A stretch of 64,000 nt of DNA from an uncultured Clostridia bacterium. GTDB lineage: Bacteria > Bacillota > Clostridia > Oscillospirales > Acutalibacteraceae. Location of the stretch: positions 124,001-188,000 of the forward strand of contig CANQBM010000001.1 in the NCBI GenBank assembly GCA_947589575.1, given 5' to 3'. The notes below the pieces were generated by a model, which did no database searches, was not told where the DNA came from, and worked only from the letters and a program-made list of their open reading frames with translations. The position numbers were made by a program, and so were the translations under genes. Positions 35,994-45,150 of the stretch are shown here, in pieces. Numbering within the stretch: the first letter of the stretch is position 1; every line of letters begins with the position of its first letter.

Positions 35994-36090
35994 GTATTGA
36001 GGGAGTAGTTCCACGCAATTTTTACATAGTGTGAATTAAATCAACAACATGCCTTACGGCTGGTTTAGTTTTAAAGAATGAGACTCGTAC
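35994..36090 (+). promoter_or_regulatory. yybP-ykoY-type (Mn2+) riboswitch aptamer, putative
   Basis: The leader shows hallmark elements of the yybP-ykoY family: TTGAGGGAGTAG near the 5' end, CAACAACATGCC in the middle, and GAATGAGACTC near the 3' end. GTATTGAG (35994-36001) can pair with CTCGTAC (36084-36090) as the closing stem, with one bulged base. The family senses Mn2+ and often controls P-type ATPases or other Mn exporters. The 3' side of this stem overlaps the 5' arm of a terminator, giving a simple on-switch: ligand-stabilised aptamer, no terminator, ATPase expressed. The identification is by eye, not by covariance search. Confidence 0.72.
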
Positions 36091-36121
36091 ATAGTGAAAA
36101 TACTATGTGCGAGTTATTTTT
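36083..36121 (+). terminator. Riboswitch expression-platform terminator
   Basis: A 13-bp stem (ACTCGTACATAGT 36083-36095 with ACTATGTGCGAGT 36102-36114, one G-U pair) with loop GAAAAT is followed by TATTTTTAT. Its 5' arm shares bases 36084-36090 with the aptamer closing stem, so the two are mutually exclusive. Confidence 0.8.
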
Positions 36122-36144
36122 ATAAACTCAAAAGGAGAATTTCA

Positions 36145-38805
36145 ATGAAGGAATATTTGAAAAATTGTGAAGATGTATTGACCGAAGTCGGCTCAAACGA
36201 GAACGGTCTAACGTCATCAGAAGCTGCTTCAAGACTTGAAAAGAACGGCAAAAACAAGCTTGCTGAAGGCAAAAAAGAATCTCTTTTTCATAAATTTTTA
36301 AAGCAGCTTGCAGACCCTATGATTATCATTCTTATTGCAGCGGCGGTCATTTCCGCAATAACTGCAACGCTTGGCGGTGAAGGCGAGGGATATGCCGACG
36401 TTATAATCATTTTGGTGGTCGTTCTTATCAATGCCGTGCTTGGTGTTTATCAGGAGAGCAAGGCCGAAAAGGCGATTGAGGCTCTGCAGGAGATTGCCGC
36501 CGCTACGTCAAAAGTTATTCGCGACGGTAAGCTGACTGATATTAAGTCAGAGGATTTGGTTGTCGGTGATATTGTTGTGCTTGAAGCCGGCGACAGCGTA
36601 CCTGCCGACTGCCGTATTATTTCCTGTGCCTCAATGAAGATTGAGGAGGCTGCTCTCACAGGCGAATCTGTTCCCGTAAACAAGCAGGTTGACGCTATTG
36701 ATTTGGATTCAAGCGATGATGTACCGCTCGGAGACAGAAAAAATATGTGCTATATGGGGTCAAATGTCGTTTACGGACACGGTAAAGCAGTAGTTGTTGC
36801 AGCGGGTATGGACACCGAAATGGGTAAAATTGCCGATGCGCTCACGACTGCCGAAGAAGGTCAGACACCTCTGCAGATTAAACTTACTCAGCTATCCAAA
36901 ATACTTTCAGTTTTAGTTCTCGGTATTTGCGTATTTATTTTTGCATTTGATATTATACGCTCGCTTATTATCGGAAATTCCGTAACCGTTAATTCGGTTC
37001 TTGATACCTTTATGGTTGCCGTTTCACTTGCAGTCGCGGCCATACCCGAGGGGCTTGCCGCTGTTGTTACAATCGTGCTTTCAATCGGTGTTACAAAAAT
37101 GAGCAAGCGTAATGCGGTTATACGCCAGCTTACCGCTGTTGAAACGCTCGGCTGTACGCAGATTATCTGTTCCGATAAAACAGGTACGCTCACACAGAAC
37201 AAGATGACTGTTGTTGAACACAGAGGCACTGATGAGAAACTGCTTGCCTGCGCAATGGCACTTTGCTGTGACGCCGAGCTTCAGGAGGACGGCGCGGTTA
37301 AGGGTGAACCCACGGAGGCTGCGCTTGTTGCATATGCGGCTAAGCTTGAAATGCCGAAATATGATTTGGAAAAATCTTTCCCCAGAGTTGCGGAGGCGCC
37401 GTTTGACTCAATGAGGAAGATGATGTCAACGGTCCATAAGTCTGAACACGGATATGTTCAGTATACCAAAGGCGCGCCCGATGTTGTTCTCTCACGTTGT
37501 ACTGCTTATTATGAAAACGGAAACACAATTCCGATGACTGATAAAAAGAAACAGGAAATTTTATCTGCGAATAAGGAAATGGCGGACAAGGCACTTCGTG
37601 TTCTCTGCTGCGCTATGAGAGTTTATAAGGAAAAACCCACAAGCGAAGAGCCTGATGAACTCGAGCATGAATTATGCTATGTCGGGTTAACAGGTATGAT
37701 TGATCCCGTAAGACCCGAAGTTGTTGACGCAATAAAGAAATGCCGTGAAGCAGGAATCAGACCGATTATGATTACAGGCGACCACAAGGACACGGCTGTC
37801 GCTATTGCCAAAGAACTTGGCGTCATTGATGATGAATCGGGCGCTATTACAGGCACAGAGCTTAATAAAATCAGCGACGATGATTTTATTAACGACATTG
37901 AAAAATACTCTGTTTATGCGCGCGTTCAGCCTGAGCATAAAGTGAGAATTGTAAAGACCTGGAAAGCTAAGAATATGATAACCGCCATGACGGGCGACGG
38001 AGTCAATGACGCGCCGTCAATCAAGAATGCCGATATAGGCGTCGGTATGGGTATAACAGGAACCGACGTAACTAAAAATGTTGCTGATATGGTGCTTGCC
38101 GACGATAATTTTGCAACAATCGTTTCAGCAGTCGAAGAGGGCAGAAGAATTTATGACAATATCAGAAATTCAATTCAGTTTTTGCTCTCGTCAAATCTTT
38201 CGGAGGTTGTTTCAATTTTCGTTGCGACCCTTATGGGCTTTGTACTGTTTGAGCCGGTGCATCTCCTTTGGATTAATCTTATAACAGATTGTTTCCCGGC
38301 TCTCGCGCTCGGACTTGAAAAGGGCGAAAGGGATATTATGAAGCGGGCTCCGCGTAATTCAAATGACGGTATTTTTGCCGGCGGAATGGGCTTTGATGTT
38401 GTTTATCAGGGGCTGATGGTTACAGGATTAACTCTTCTTGCTTATTTCTTCGGTACAAATCAGCTTGGGATTACATTAGCGACAGGCTCGCCTGAGTTTA
38501 TTCATCAAAACGGTATGACAATGGCATTTTTAACGCTTGCCATGTCAGAGATTTTCCACTCCTTTAATATGCGTTCACGCCGCCAATCTATTGCAAGGAT
38601 GGGAAGTATTAACTGGTATCTTATAGGCGCGATGCTGCTAAGCCTTGTGCTTTCAACCACGGTTATATATATTCCGTTTCTTGCAGACGCGTTTGACTTT
38701 GCTCATATCAGCCTGGTTGAATACGGTATTTCAATGCTTCTTGCAATATGCGTAATTCCGATTGTTGAGATTGTTAAGGCGGTACAGAGAAAATTTAATA
38801 AATAA
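36145..38805 (+). CDS. P2-type cation-transporting ATPase (Ca2+/Mn2+ type)
   Basis: 886 residues from ATG 36145 (AAAGGAG upstream); an in-frame upstream start at 36094 lies inside the terminator hairpin and is rejected. N-terminal cation ATPase domain (SSEAASRLEKNGKNKLAEGK), the actuator TGES loop (EAALTGESVPVN), the IPEGLAAVV helix 4 ion-site motif, and the phosphorylation site CSDKTGTLTQN (Asp344) are all present. So are KGAPDVVL and the hinge TAMTGDGVNDAP. About ten membrane helices are expected. By family this is a calcium-pump-type (SERCA/PMR1-like) ATPase. The putative manganese riboswitch before it argues for Mn2+ export, which such pumps can perform. The gene is transcribed alone. Confidence 0.88.
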   Translation: MKEYLKNCEDVLTEVGSNENGLTSSEAASRLEKNGKNKLAEGKKESLFHKFLKQLADPMIIILIAAAVISAITATLGGEGEGYADVIIILVVVLINAVLGVYQESKAEKAIEALQEIAAATSKVIRDGKLTDIKSEDLVVGDIVVLEAGDSVPADCRIISCASMKIEEAALTGESVPVNKQVDAIDLDSSDDVPLGDRKNMCYMGSNVVYGHGKAVVVAAGMDTEMGKIADALTTAEEGQTPLQIKLTQLSKILSVLVLGICVFIFAFDIIRSLIIGNSVTVNSVLDTFMVAVSLAVAAIPEGLAAVVTIVLSIGVTKMSKRNAVIRQLTAVETLGCTQIICSDKTGTLTQNKMTVVEHRGTDEKLLACAMALCCDAELQEDGAVKGEPTEAALVAYAAKLEMPKYDLEKSFPRVAEAPFDSMRKMMSTVHKSEHGYVQYTKGAPDVVLSRCTAYYENGNTIPMTDKKKQEILSANKEMADKALRVLCCAMRVYKEKPTSEEPDELEHELCYVGLTGMIDPVRPEVVDAIKKCREAGIRPIMITGDHKDTAVAIAKELGVIDDESGAITGTELNKISDDDFINDIEKYSVYARVQPEHKVRIVKTWKAKNMITAMTGDGVNDAPSIKNADIGVGMGITGTDVTKNVADMVLADDNFATIVSAVEEGRRIYDNIRNSIQFLLSSNLSEVVSIFVATLMGFVLFEPVHLLWINLITDCFPALALGLEKGERDIMKRAPRNSNDGIFAGGMGFDVVYQGLMVTGLTLLAYFFGTNQLGITLATGSPEFIHQNGMTMAFLTLAMSEIFHSFNMRSRRQSIARMGSINWYLIGAMLLSLVLSTTVIYIPFLADAFDFAHISLVEYGISMLLAICVIPIVEIVKAVQRKFNK

Positions 38806-38820
38806 TACACGCATAAATAA

Positions 38821-38860
38821 CAATGACCTGCTGACTTTAATCAGCAGGTCATTGTTTTTT
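38821..38860 (+). terminator. Intrinsic terminator after the P-type ATPase
   Basis: A perfect 14-bp stem (CAATGACCTGCTGA with its complement at 38841-38854), loop CTTTAA and six Ts. It lies between convergent genes; the minus side is less T-rich. Confidence 0.9.
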
Positions 38861-38866
38861 GTATAG

Positions 38867-39205
38867 CTAAAAATTAAAACCGTTATATCCCCAGTGTTCA
38901 ATTTCCGTATACTTTACATACGTTCTGTCAGGCGATACGCCCAGATATTTTTGAGATATGCCACACAGCCGCTTTGTTAAATCGTCATAAGCATCATCAT
39001 TTGCATTACCGAATATTGCAACCTCGAACATTGCGCAAGGCTCATCGCTGCCTTTGAAATACATATTGAGTTTGTCGCTTATTTCAACCATAAGCCAGCC
39101 TTCGCTTTTGCCGGGAATGGCAGTTATTGCCGAGCCGAGTTCTGATTTAATGATGAATTTAGAGTCGGCAATGTTCTGATTTGTTTTAATTTGAATAAAA
39201 GGCAT
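38867..39205 (-). CDS. MIF/tautomerase superfamily protein
   Basis: 112 residues, the usual length of MIF-like tautomerases. Residue 2 is proline (MPFIQIKTN), which becomes the catalytic N-terminal proline after methionine removal. The pattern ELGSAITAIPGKSEGWLMVE (about 23-42) and a C-terminal HWGYNGFNF fit the family, as does the SPDRTYVKYTEI strand. Such proteins tautomerise phenylpyruvate-like compounds in vitro; the physiological role in bacteria is generally unknown. It is the last gene of a six-gene operon, 12 bp after an alpha/beta hydrolase. RBS AAGGAGA is present. Confidence 0.8.
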   Translation of the reverse strand: MPFIQIKTNQNIADSKFIIKSELGSAITAIPGKSEGWLMVEISDKLNMYFKGSDEPCAMFEVAIFGNANDDAYDDLTKRLCGISQKYLGVSPDRTYVKYTEIEHWGYNGFNF

Positions 39206-39217
39206 AATAATTTCTCC

Positions 39218-40165
39218 TTATAAATATTTTTCAATAAAGTCATCAAGTTTACGGTGATAGCCCTGTTCATCAACTCTTATGCTCTGAGCGTGCGCAGCAT
39301 TTTCCACAAGGAAAAGCTCCTTTTCATTACCGCAGATTTCATAAAGCTCAACGCCCATCTTCGTAGGGACAAATGTGTCGGATGCGCCGTGAACAAACAG
39401 CATAGGCACTCTTGAATTTTTAACGGACTGACGGACGTCTGTATCATTGAGGTCAAATCCCGCAAAGAATTTGTTCATTGAGTTAAAGATTTTAAGAATA
39501 CCCTTTGTGTGTCTGATACCGACGCTTTTTACCGTGCAGTCAAATTCTTCAAGGGCGTTTGTGTAAGGACAGTCCGCAATCGCAAGCTTAACCTGTTCAG
39601 GCACATTATCAACCATTTTGCATATGGTTGCGCCGCCCATTGAAACGCCGTGAATAATTATTTTGATATTCTTGCCGAATCTGCCGATAAGATAATCGAG
39701 CCAGTCGAGGCTGTCGGCGCTTTCAAAATAATCAAAACCGAGATAATTTCCGCTGCTGTTTCCGTGAGCAACATGGTCGACAGAAAGGAAGTTGTACCCC
39801 TTTTCAATATAATACCGCATGAAGTTTGCAGGGTCGCCGTTATGATTTGCGCGGTAACCGTGAGCGAAAAATACAAAAATCTTACTCTCTATTTTATTAA
39901 GAGTTAAATACCCTTTAAGCAGATCGCCGCGCCTTGAGGATATTGATACGGTTTCCGTATCCTGAGCCGCTATCCATTTCTGTTTACTTTGGTTAAAAGC
40001 AATCATATCGTCAGTTTTGCTACGGCTCGCTATTGATGAAATATAACCCAAAACGGATTTAATTTTCTTTTCCCTTGCCATAACATCCATATAACCGTGA
40101 ACTGCTATTTCGCTTACAAGGCAGGCAGTTACGGCAACACTCGCGGCAAGTATTTTTTTATTCAT
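39218..40165 (-). CDS. Membrane-anchored alpha/beta hydrolase
   Basis: 315 residues. An N-terminal hydrophobic stretch (about 4-24) suggests a signal anchor. The fold markers are FFAHGYRANHNGD (oxyanion HG), nucleophile elbow HGVSMGGATI (Ser near 169), the acid in FVHGASDTFVP, and the histidine in VENAAHAQS. It belongs to the serine aminopeptidase/lysophospholipase-like group of alpha/beta hydrolases. The substrate cannot be inferred; an ester on a sugar or lipid is possible given the neighbouring glycosidase and sugar symporter genes. It lies 19 bp after the symporter gene and 12 bp before the tautomerase gene. Confidence 0.8.
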   Translation of the reverse strand: MNKKILAASVAVTACLVSEIAVHGYMDVMAREKKIKSVLGYISSIASRSKTDDMIAFNQSKQKWIAAQDTETVSISSRRGDLLKGYLTLNKIESKIFVFFAHGYRANHNGDPANFMRYYIEKGYNFLSVDHVAHGNSSGNYLGFDYFESADSLDWLDYLIGRFGKNIKIIIHGVSMGGATICKMVDNVPEQVKLAIADCPYTNALEEFDCTVKSVGIRHTKGILKIFNSMNKFFAGFDLNDTDVRQSVKNSRVPMLFVHGASDTFVPTKMGVELYEICGNEKELFLVENAAHAQSIRVDEQGYHRKLDDFIEKYL

Positions 40166-40184
40166 TTCGGTATTTTACTCTCCC

Positions 40185-41663
40185 TTATTTACCGATTTTA
40201 ATACCTCTTTCCTCTCTCTGCTGAGCGAGCTCCTTTTCCATTTTTTCTTTGAAGTCGCCTGTAAGATTATAGAAGAACATAGGAATGACGCAGACAAGAA
40301 GAGAAAACGCGGGGATAAGTGATACAATGCTGAACATACCTGTTCTAACGGTTTCGCTCATATTAAGAGGATTAACTGTTTCGTTTGCGCTGAATAAAGA
40401 TACGTCCAGATCAACAATAATATACATTAAAATTATGAACGATGTGCTTAGGGCATTTCCGAATTTGTTTACAAAGCTCTGGATAGCTGAACCCATACCT
40501 GTCAGACGAGTGCCTGTTTTCCATTCCATATAATCAAGGCAGTCGCCTATCATAGCGGACGCGCATACGTTAATTGCGCCGCAGGGAATAATTGAAAGAA
40601 TGAGACAAGGCATACAAGCCCAGAAATTATCATATCCTATAAACCACATTGCAAAGCTTGCGGCCGAACCGATTAAAGATGTAACAATAATGATTTGCTT
40701 GTAACTGAATTTTTTAATAAGCGGTGTTACGGCGAGCATTGCGCCCATCATACCCACAGCCGCGCATGCTGAAAATAATGTAGATACCGTTGAAATGTTT
40801 GACTGAAGCGCGTTTTCGGTATCGGCAGGGGATAATCCTGTTAAATCCCTGCCTATGTAAAATGAATATCTTGCGACGTGTACCGCGCCTGCTTGATACA
40901 TATATCTTGCCGCTGAAAGAATACCCATTAACGCTGTCAGCATAAGAGGCTTACATGTTAAAATCAGCTTAAGTGATGACGGCTGGGTTTTATCCTTTTT
41001 TGGAGGAGGCGGTAATTTAACTCTCTCATTTGCTTTAAAGTAAACCCTGACAAATAAAATATTGCCGATAATTGAGCTGACAAGAGCCATAATCGTGTAC
41101 TTTGTCTGTTCAAGCTGAGTACCTGCAAGATTGAACTTCGGCAGAATGAATCCAAGTACCATAAATATTGCCATAGGTACGGCAGAACCGACTCCGTTTG
41201 ACGTTTTTGCTTTTGATATGACTGAGCCTCTCTCGTCTGCATTAGGAGTCATAATATTCGGCAGGCTCCAAAACGGAACGTCAGATGCCGTATAAATCAT
41301 TCCCCATAATACATATGTAACGCCTGCGTAAATCATTTTACCTGTATCGCTTATATCAGGGGCGAAAAATAAAAGCATTGTGAGTATCGCAACGGGTATA
41401 GGTGTATAGAGTATATAAGGGAGCATTTTACCTTTTTTGGGATTAACGTGATCAACAATAAAGCCCATAATCGGGTCGTTGATTGCATCCCATATTCTTG
41501 CAATCAGCATAAGCAGGAGTACAAATAAAGGCGTTACCTTAAGTACATTCAAATAGAAATCTGAAATGTATGAACTCATTATCGCATAAATCATACCCTG
41601 ACCTAACGCGCCGATACAGTATGCCATCCATTCTTTAGTGGGAACAAAATTATTCTGTTTCAT
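40185..41663 (-). CDS. GPH-family sugar:cation symporter
   Basis: 492 residues with about twelve membrane helices. The family pattern of glycoside-pentoside-hexuronide symporters (MelB/XynB type) is seen in ARIWDAINDPIMGFIVDHVN (residues about 60-80), followed by GKMLPYILYTPIPVA, and in SDVPFWSLPNIMTPNADERG. ATG 41663 is chosen over the in-frame ATG at 41678 because GAGAGG sits seven bases upstream of it, inside the longer frame. The protein probably imports an oligosaccharide or glycoside that the GH36-like enzyme of the same operon hydrolyses in the cytosol. A small C-terminal hydrophilic tail (KMEKELAQQREERGI) is cytosolic. Confidence 0.85.
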   Translation of the reverse strand: MKQNNFVPTKEWMAYCIGALGQGMIYAIMSSYISDFYLNVLKVTPLFVLLLMLIARIWDAINDPIMGFIVDHVNPKKGKMLPYILYTPIPVAILTMLLFFAPDISDTGKMIYAGVTYVLWGMIYTASDVPFWSLPNIMTPNADERGSVISKAKTSNGVGSAVPMAIFMVLGFILPKFNLAGTQLEQTKYTIMALVSSIIGNILFVRVYFKANERVKLPPPPKKDKTQPSSLKLILTCKPLMLTALMGILSAARYMYQAGAVHVARYSFYIGRDLTGLSPADTENALQSNISTVSTLFSACAAVGMMGAMLAVTPLIKKFSYKQIIIVTSLIGSAASFAMWFIGYDNFWACMPCLILSIIPCGAINVCASAMIGDCLDYMEWKTGTRLTGMGSAIQSFVNKFGNALSTSFIILMYIIVDLDVSLFSANETVNPLNMSETVRTGMFSIVSLIPAFSLLVCVIPMFFYNLTGDFKEKMEKELAQQREERGIKIGK

Positions 41664-41698
41664 AACCAAGCCTCTCATATGACGGGAAGTGAAAATGT

Positions 41699-42439
41699 TT
41701 ATTGGATTTTGCTGAAATTAGGGTAATATCTGAATTTAACCTTGCCTAATATTTTATCCTTGTGAACATATTTGTTGTCCCAGTAACGTGAATCCCAGCT
41801 TGTATTTCTGTTATCTCCGAGCATAAAATAACTGTTTTCGGGAACCTTATACGGACCAAAGTCACCTTCGGGAGTGCAGTTTGTAACAAAACTGTCATCA
41901 AGCTGAATTGTCTCGCCGTCTGTTTTTGTAACATAAACAACTCCGTTTACAATTTCAACCTTTTCACCCGGCAGTCCGATGACTCTCTTTACAAAGCACT
42001 GTTCCTCGTCGTCGGGATATTTGAATATAATAATATCATAACGCTCAGGGTCGCTGTTTATATAGGCAAGACGGCTTGCTATGATTCTGTCCTTTTCCTG
42101 AATTGTGTTGAGCATTGAGCCTGTCGGAACAACCGCATTTGCGAAAACGAAGGTTTTAAGTAGAATTGCTATAACAACAGCAAATACAATAGGAATACAA
42201 AAATCTATTACCTCACGGAGTTTGCTTTTTTCCTCCGCATCATCTGTATTATTGTTTTTGTTAGCGTCCTTTCCGCTTTTTTTGCAGGAGTCTTTGTCAA
42301 TGTTCTCAACCTCTTTTGTCGGGTTCTTAATATCGCCGAGCTGCACCTCGGTATCAAAAATCACCGCGCCGCAGTTAGCGCATTTATACCAGTCGTCAGT
42401 TTTTATTAAGGTATCGCAACCGCATTTTTTACATTTCAT
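41699..42439 (-). CDS. lepB: Signal peptidase I with N-terminal zinc ribbon
   Basis: 246 residues from ATG 42439; an in-frame TTG two codons earlier overlaps the upstream stop. Residues 1-28 form a zinc-ribbon-like knuckle pair (MKCKKCGC and YKCANCGAVIF, i.e. CxxC...CxxC). A polar linker (about 30-75) and one membrane helix (about 79-98) follow. The signal peptidase I domain has VVPTGSMLNTI (catalytic Ser108), ERYDIIIFKYP, QCFVKRVIGLPGE (catalytic Lys151) and GDNRNTSWDSR. It would cleave Sec signal peptides outside the membrane while the ribbon stays in the cytosol. A zinc ribbon is not part of ordinary LepB. It lies within a glycosidase/transporter operon, 2 bp after the GH36-like gene. Confidence 0.85.
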   Translation of the reverse strand: MKCKKCGCDTLIKTDDWYKCANCGAVIFDTEVQLGDIKNPTKEVENIDKDSCKKSGKDANKNNNTDDAEEKSKLREVIDFCIPIVFAVVIAILLKTFVFANAVVPTGSMLNTIQEKDRIIASRLAYINSDPERYDIIIFKYPDDEEQCFVKRVIGLPGEKVEIVNGVVYVTKTDGETIQLDDSFVTNCTPEGDFGPYKVPENSYFMLGDNRNTSWDSRYWDNKYVHKDKILGKVKFRYYPNFSKIQ

Positions 42440-42441
42440 AT

Positions 42442-44787
42442 TCAAATCTTCTTTCTTTTCTTGCCGACATTACTTAGTATTTCCTTAAGATTTATGATTT
42501 CATCATAAGGAGTAGCCTTATTTTTAACATTAAAATCATTTGTGTTACTGTTAAATTCCGTTGATATTTCAGGCTTTGAATCAGCGCTGTAACCTGAGCA
42601 GTCAAGATGCCTGTCAATATAAAGCTTAACCATTGTGTTCTTTTCTCTTACGATTGTTATTTTGTGGCTGTTTGAGCTTATGATGCTGTCAGAACGGATT
42701 AAAAGGTTATCGCATTTTATGTTTATAAGGCCCTTTTCAACGGAAATACACATATCATCATTTTCGGCAATTACTATGTTTTCCTCTCCGCCGTATTTAA
42801 AGGAGATAGTAAATTCATTTGTATTTTTAAGATAATCGTATCTCCTGTCCTCCCTGCCGAACTGGAAGATTTTAATTTCAAACGGCTTAAGCGTCATGTC
42901 AATTTTGTCACCGTAGGAGTAGCTGTCAAAACTCTCTTTTCCGCTTTCGTTATAAACATTGTATCTTTTAACATTTTCCAGATTTTCGGGGCATCCCATA
43001 AGCTTGTTGAGCGTAAGGGTAAGCGGAGCTTTTTCGGCAGTCGGATTTCTCAGCGCAATTATGCCGTCACCGTTTTCTGTCCAGCCGAAATAGCCGTAAA
43101 CATTATTGTCGTCAGGTTTGCCTCCGATAAAGCTTACGTTCTGAAGAATATCATAGTTGCTTCTCTGCCACTTCAAAACGGTTGAAAGCGTTCTCCACTT
43201 AGCTTTGTTCAACTTGGTATAGCTCAGATGAAGCTCATTTAACGCCTGTCCCCTGCACGCATTGAAATAGAGGTATTTTTCAAATTCTTCGTCGGTGTAA
43301 TTCACCTTTGCGTAGTTGCCGTAAATGGGCTCATGATTATATATATACTTGTTCGGAAGCTGCCACGCTCTTGTGCAAAGCGCCTCATAATATCTTGAAT
43401 CACGGTAGGTAATCTCGCTGTCAAGACGTGATTGATGCTCAGCGTTTTCACTGAAACCGATGTCCGAACTGTTTTGCAGCCAGATGCTGTTTACATATTG
43501 AAGCCACCACGGCGATGGATTAACGTAACAGGTCATATTTATCCATATGCTTTTATCCAGCTTTTTTCTTTGATAACGGAGATTTTTGAAAATTTCAATC
43601 CATCCCTCCCACATTTCTGTGAAGTAATACATATCATTTTCTCCGCCTGTAATATGCTTATGTTTTGGATTAGTGCACGGGCCAAGGCAGAAGCCGTCAA
43701 ATTTCCAGTAGTCTAGGTCAAAATCCCTTGTCGCTTTAAGTATGAAATTTTCAATGTTTTTTTGATAGTTTTTATCGGCAACGCAAATGTCCCTTGCCTG
43801 CGCGTTGTAAGCGCCGTTACCGCTTTTTTCGATTTTCTTTGCGAATTTATCCTGATGATTGTATCCGCCTCTCGGACCGATCCAAAGACCGAGGCTTGAG
43901 CCGAGACGCTTTGTGATTATTGATGAGTCATAAAGCTGATTTGGGAATTTTTTGTTAAATTTCCAAAAGGAAGCCTTATAATCATTCCAGCCGTCGTCAA
44001 TTACATATGCGTCAAGCGGAGGTATCGAGTTTGATGAAAGCTGTTTTTCAATCTCAAAGAATGATTTTTCGATATTATCTGCGTCTATGTTGAGCATATG
44101 GTCATACCAGCTGTTATACTGCAGACGAAAATCAACAGGAACAGAAATACTGTCAATATAATTGAAGAACGCTTTTTGTACATCAACCATTGTGTTGCTT
44201 TTTGCTCCGCCGACTACGGTTACAGGGCAGTCAAACTTACCGTCTATATTTTTGCCGAGATAATATTTTACCTGGCCGATACCAAAAACAATGGAGTTAA
44301 ATGTAGCGGGAAATTCACAGCCGAAGAAAAGACTGTCAATATAAAACGGCTGACCCAGCGAGGAGTGAAATCCGTTCAGTTCATTTCCCTCAATATCGGT
44401 CGGAACGCAGAAATGTGTTTTTGAATTAATGATGCCTATATGCTCCAAAAGTATATAATCAATAATCTTTTCACTTGTCTGTACAAATGAAATCTGCTTT
44501 TTAAGCGTGTTTCCATCCTTGCCCGGCCAAAGCGTCATTGTAACGGTAATGCCTTCGCATTCGGCAAAAGTAAAGGACAATTTGCCGCTTTCCTGTTTAT
44601 AGTCAGTTACTTTCAGTCCCTTTGACGTAAACTCTGTTCCGTCAGTAAAGTGAAACAAAAATTCCACACTGTTTCCGTCGGGAATGAAGTCCATATTTGA
44701 AAGTGTGTTTCTTATTTGTGAGGCATAAAGGTTTTCCTCGTGAACTTTAAATTCACGCTGAAGAACTCTGCTTTCGAGTCGTAACAT
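42442..44787 (-). CDS. GH36-like (clan GH-D) alpha-galactosidase family enzyme
   Basis: 781 residues with no signal peptide, so probably cytosolic. An N-terminal beta-sandwich (1-220) is followed by a TIM barrel: LQYNSWYDHM (near 230), AYVIDDGWNDYK, SLGLWIGPRGGYN, and DLDYWKFDGFCLGPC with the likely nucleophile Asp364. Then comes a beta-domain and a C-terminal jelly-roll-like segment (about 660-760) with VKLYIDRHLD. The barrel pattern (W-Y-D, DDGW, W-K-x-D) is that of clan GH-D (GH27/31/36). Alpha-galactosidase is the default; alpha-N-acetylgalactosaminidase is possible. It starts 14 bp after the TSCPD gene and is co-transcribed with a sugar symporter. RBS AAGGGG is eight bases from the ATG. 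Confidence 0.72.
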   Translation of the reverse strand: MLRLESRVLQREFKVHEENLYASQIRNTLSNMDFIPDGNSVEFLFHFTDGTEFTSKGLKVTDYKQESGKLSFTFAECEGITVTMTLWPGKDGNTLKKQISFVQTSEKIIDYILLEHIGIINSKTHFCVPTDIEGNELNGFHSSLGQPFYIDSLFFGCEFPATFNSIVFGIGQVKYYLGKNIDGKFDCPVTVVGGAKSNTMVDVQKAFFNYIDSISVPVDFRLQYNSWYDHMLNIDADNIEKSFFEIEKQLSSNSIPPLDAYVIDDGWNDYKASFWKFNKKFPNQLYDSSIITKRLGSSLGLWIGPRGGYNHQDKFAKKIEKSGNGAYNAQARDICVADKNYQKNIENFILKATRDFDLDYWKFDGFCLGPCTNPKHKHITGGENDMYYFTEMWEGWIEIFKNLRYQRKKLDKSIWINMTCYVNPSPWWLQYVNSIWLQNSSDIGFSENAEHQSRLDSEITYRDSRYYEALCTRAWQLPNKYIYNHEPIYGNYAKVNYTDEEFEKYLYFNACRGQALNELHLSYTKLNKAKWRTLSTVLKWQRSNYDILQNVSFIGGKPDDNNVYGYFGWTENGDGIIALRNPTAEKAPLTLTLNKLMGCPENLENVKRYNVYNESGKESFDSYSYGDKIDMTLKPFEIKIFQFGREDRRYDYLKNTNEFTISFKYGGEENIVIAENDDMCISVEKGLINIKCDNLLIRSDSIISSNSHKITIVREKNTMVKLYIDRHLDCSGYSADSKPEISTEFNSNTNDFNVKNKATPYDEIINLKEILSNVGKKRKKI

Positions 44788-44801
44788 AGTTTAACCCCTT
44801 T

Positions 44802-45056
44802 TTATAATTCTTCTTTAATTTCTTCAAGCGCTTTTGCGAGCTGATCCGGACAGGAGGTAGCCTTAAAGCCGCATTTGATTCCTTTAAGCGAGCTTATTAC
44901 CTCATCAAGAGTTTTGCCCTTTGCAAGCGCCGATATTCCCTGAAGATTTCCGTTGCAGCCGCCGAGAAAGCTGATGCTTTTAATTGTTTCATCGTCATTG
45001 ATGTCAATAGTTATCCGCTGCGCGCAAACGCCTGTGGGAGTGTATGTATATGTCAT
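44802..45056 (-). CDS. TSCPD-domain protein (TIGR03905-like)
   Basis: 84 residues. The whole protein matches the short TSCPD family: TGVCAQRITIDIND at the start, GGCNGNLQGISALAKG in the middle and CGFKATSCPDQLAKAL at the end, with the namesake T-S-C-P-D. Related domains occur at the C-terminus of class II ribonucleotide reductases. The stand-alone protein has no proven function. The conserved cysteines suggest metal or redox chemistry. It opens the six-gene minus-strand operon with a strong AAGGAGA site and its own promoter. Confidence 0.85.
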   Translation of the reverse strand: MTYTYTPTGVCAQRITIDINDDETIKSISFLGGCNGNLQGISALAKGKTLDEVISSLKGIKCGFKATSCPDQLAKALEEIKEEL

Positions 45057-45089
45057 TTGCTTTTCTCCTTATTTATGTTATGTATATAT

Positions 45090-45118
45090 ATTATACATAT
45101 ATTTTAAATCTAATGCAA
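45090..45118 (-). promoter_or_regulatory. Promoter of the six-gene TSCPD/GH36/symporter operon
   Basis: On the minus strand TTGCAT (45113-45118) and a perfect TATAAT (45090-45095) are 17 bases apart. Confidence 0.65.
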
Positions 45119-45150
45119 TATTTTAGAATATCATAAAAAAATATTTATAT

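Noticed and set aside
36094-36144. Longer start for the P-type ATPase
   Set aside because: The upstream start lies in the terminator hairpin of the leader; AAAGGAG directly precedes ATG 36145.
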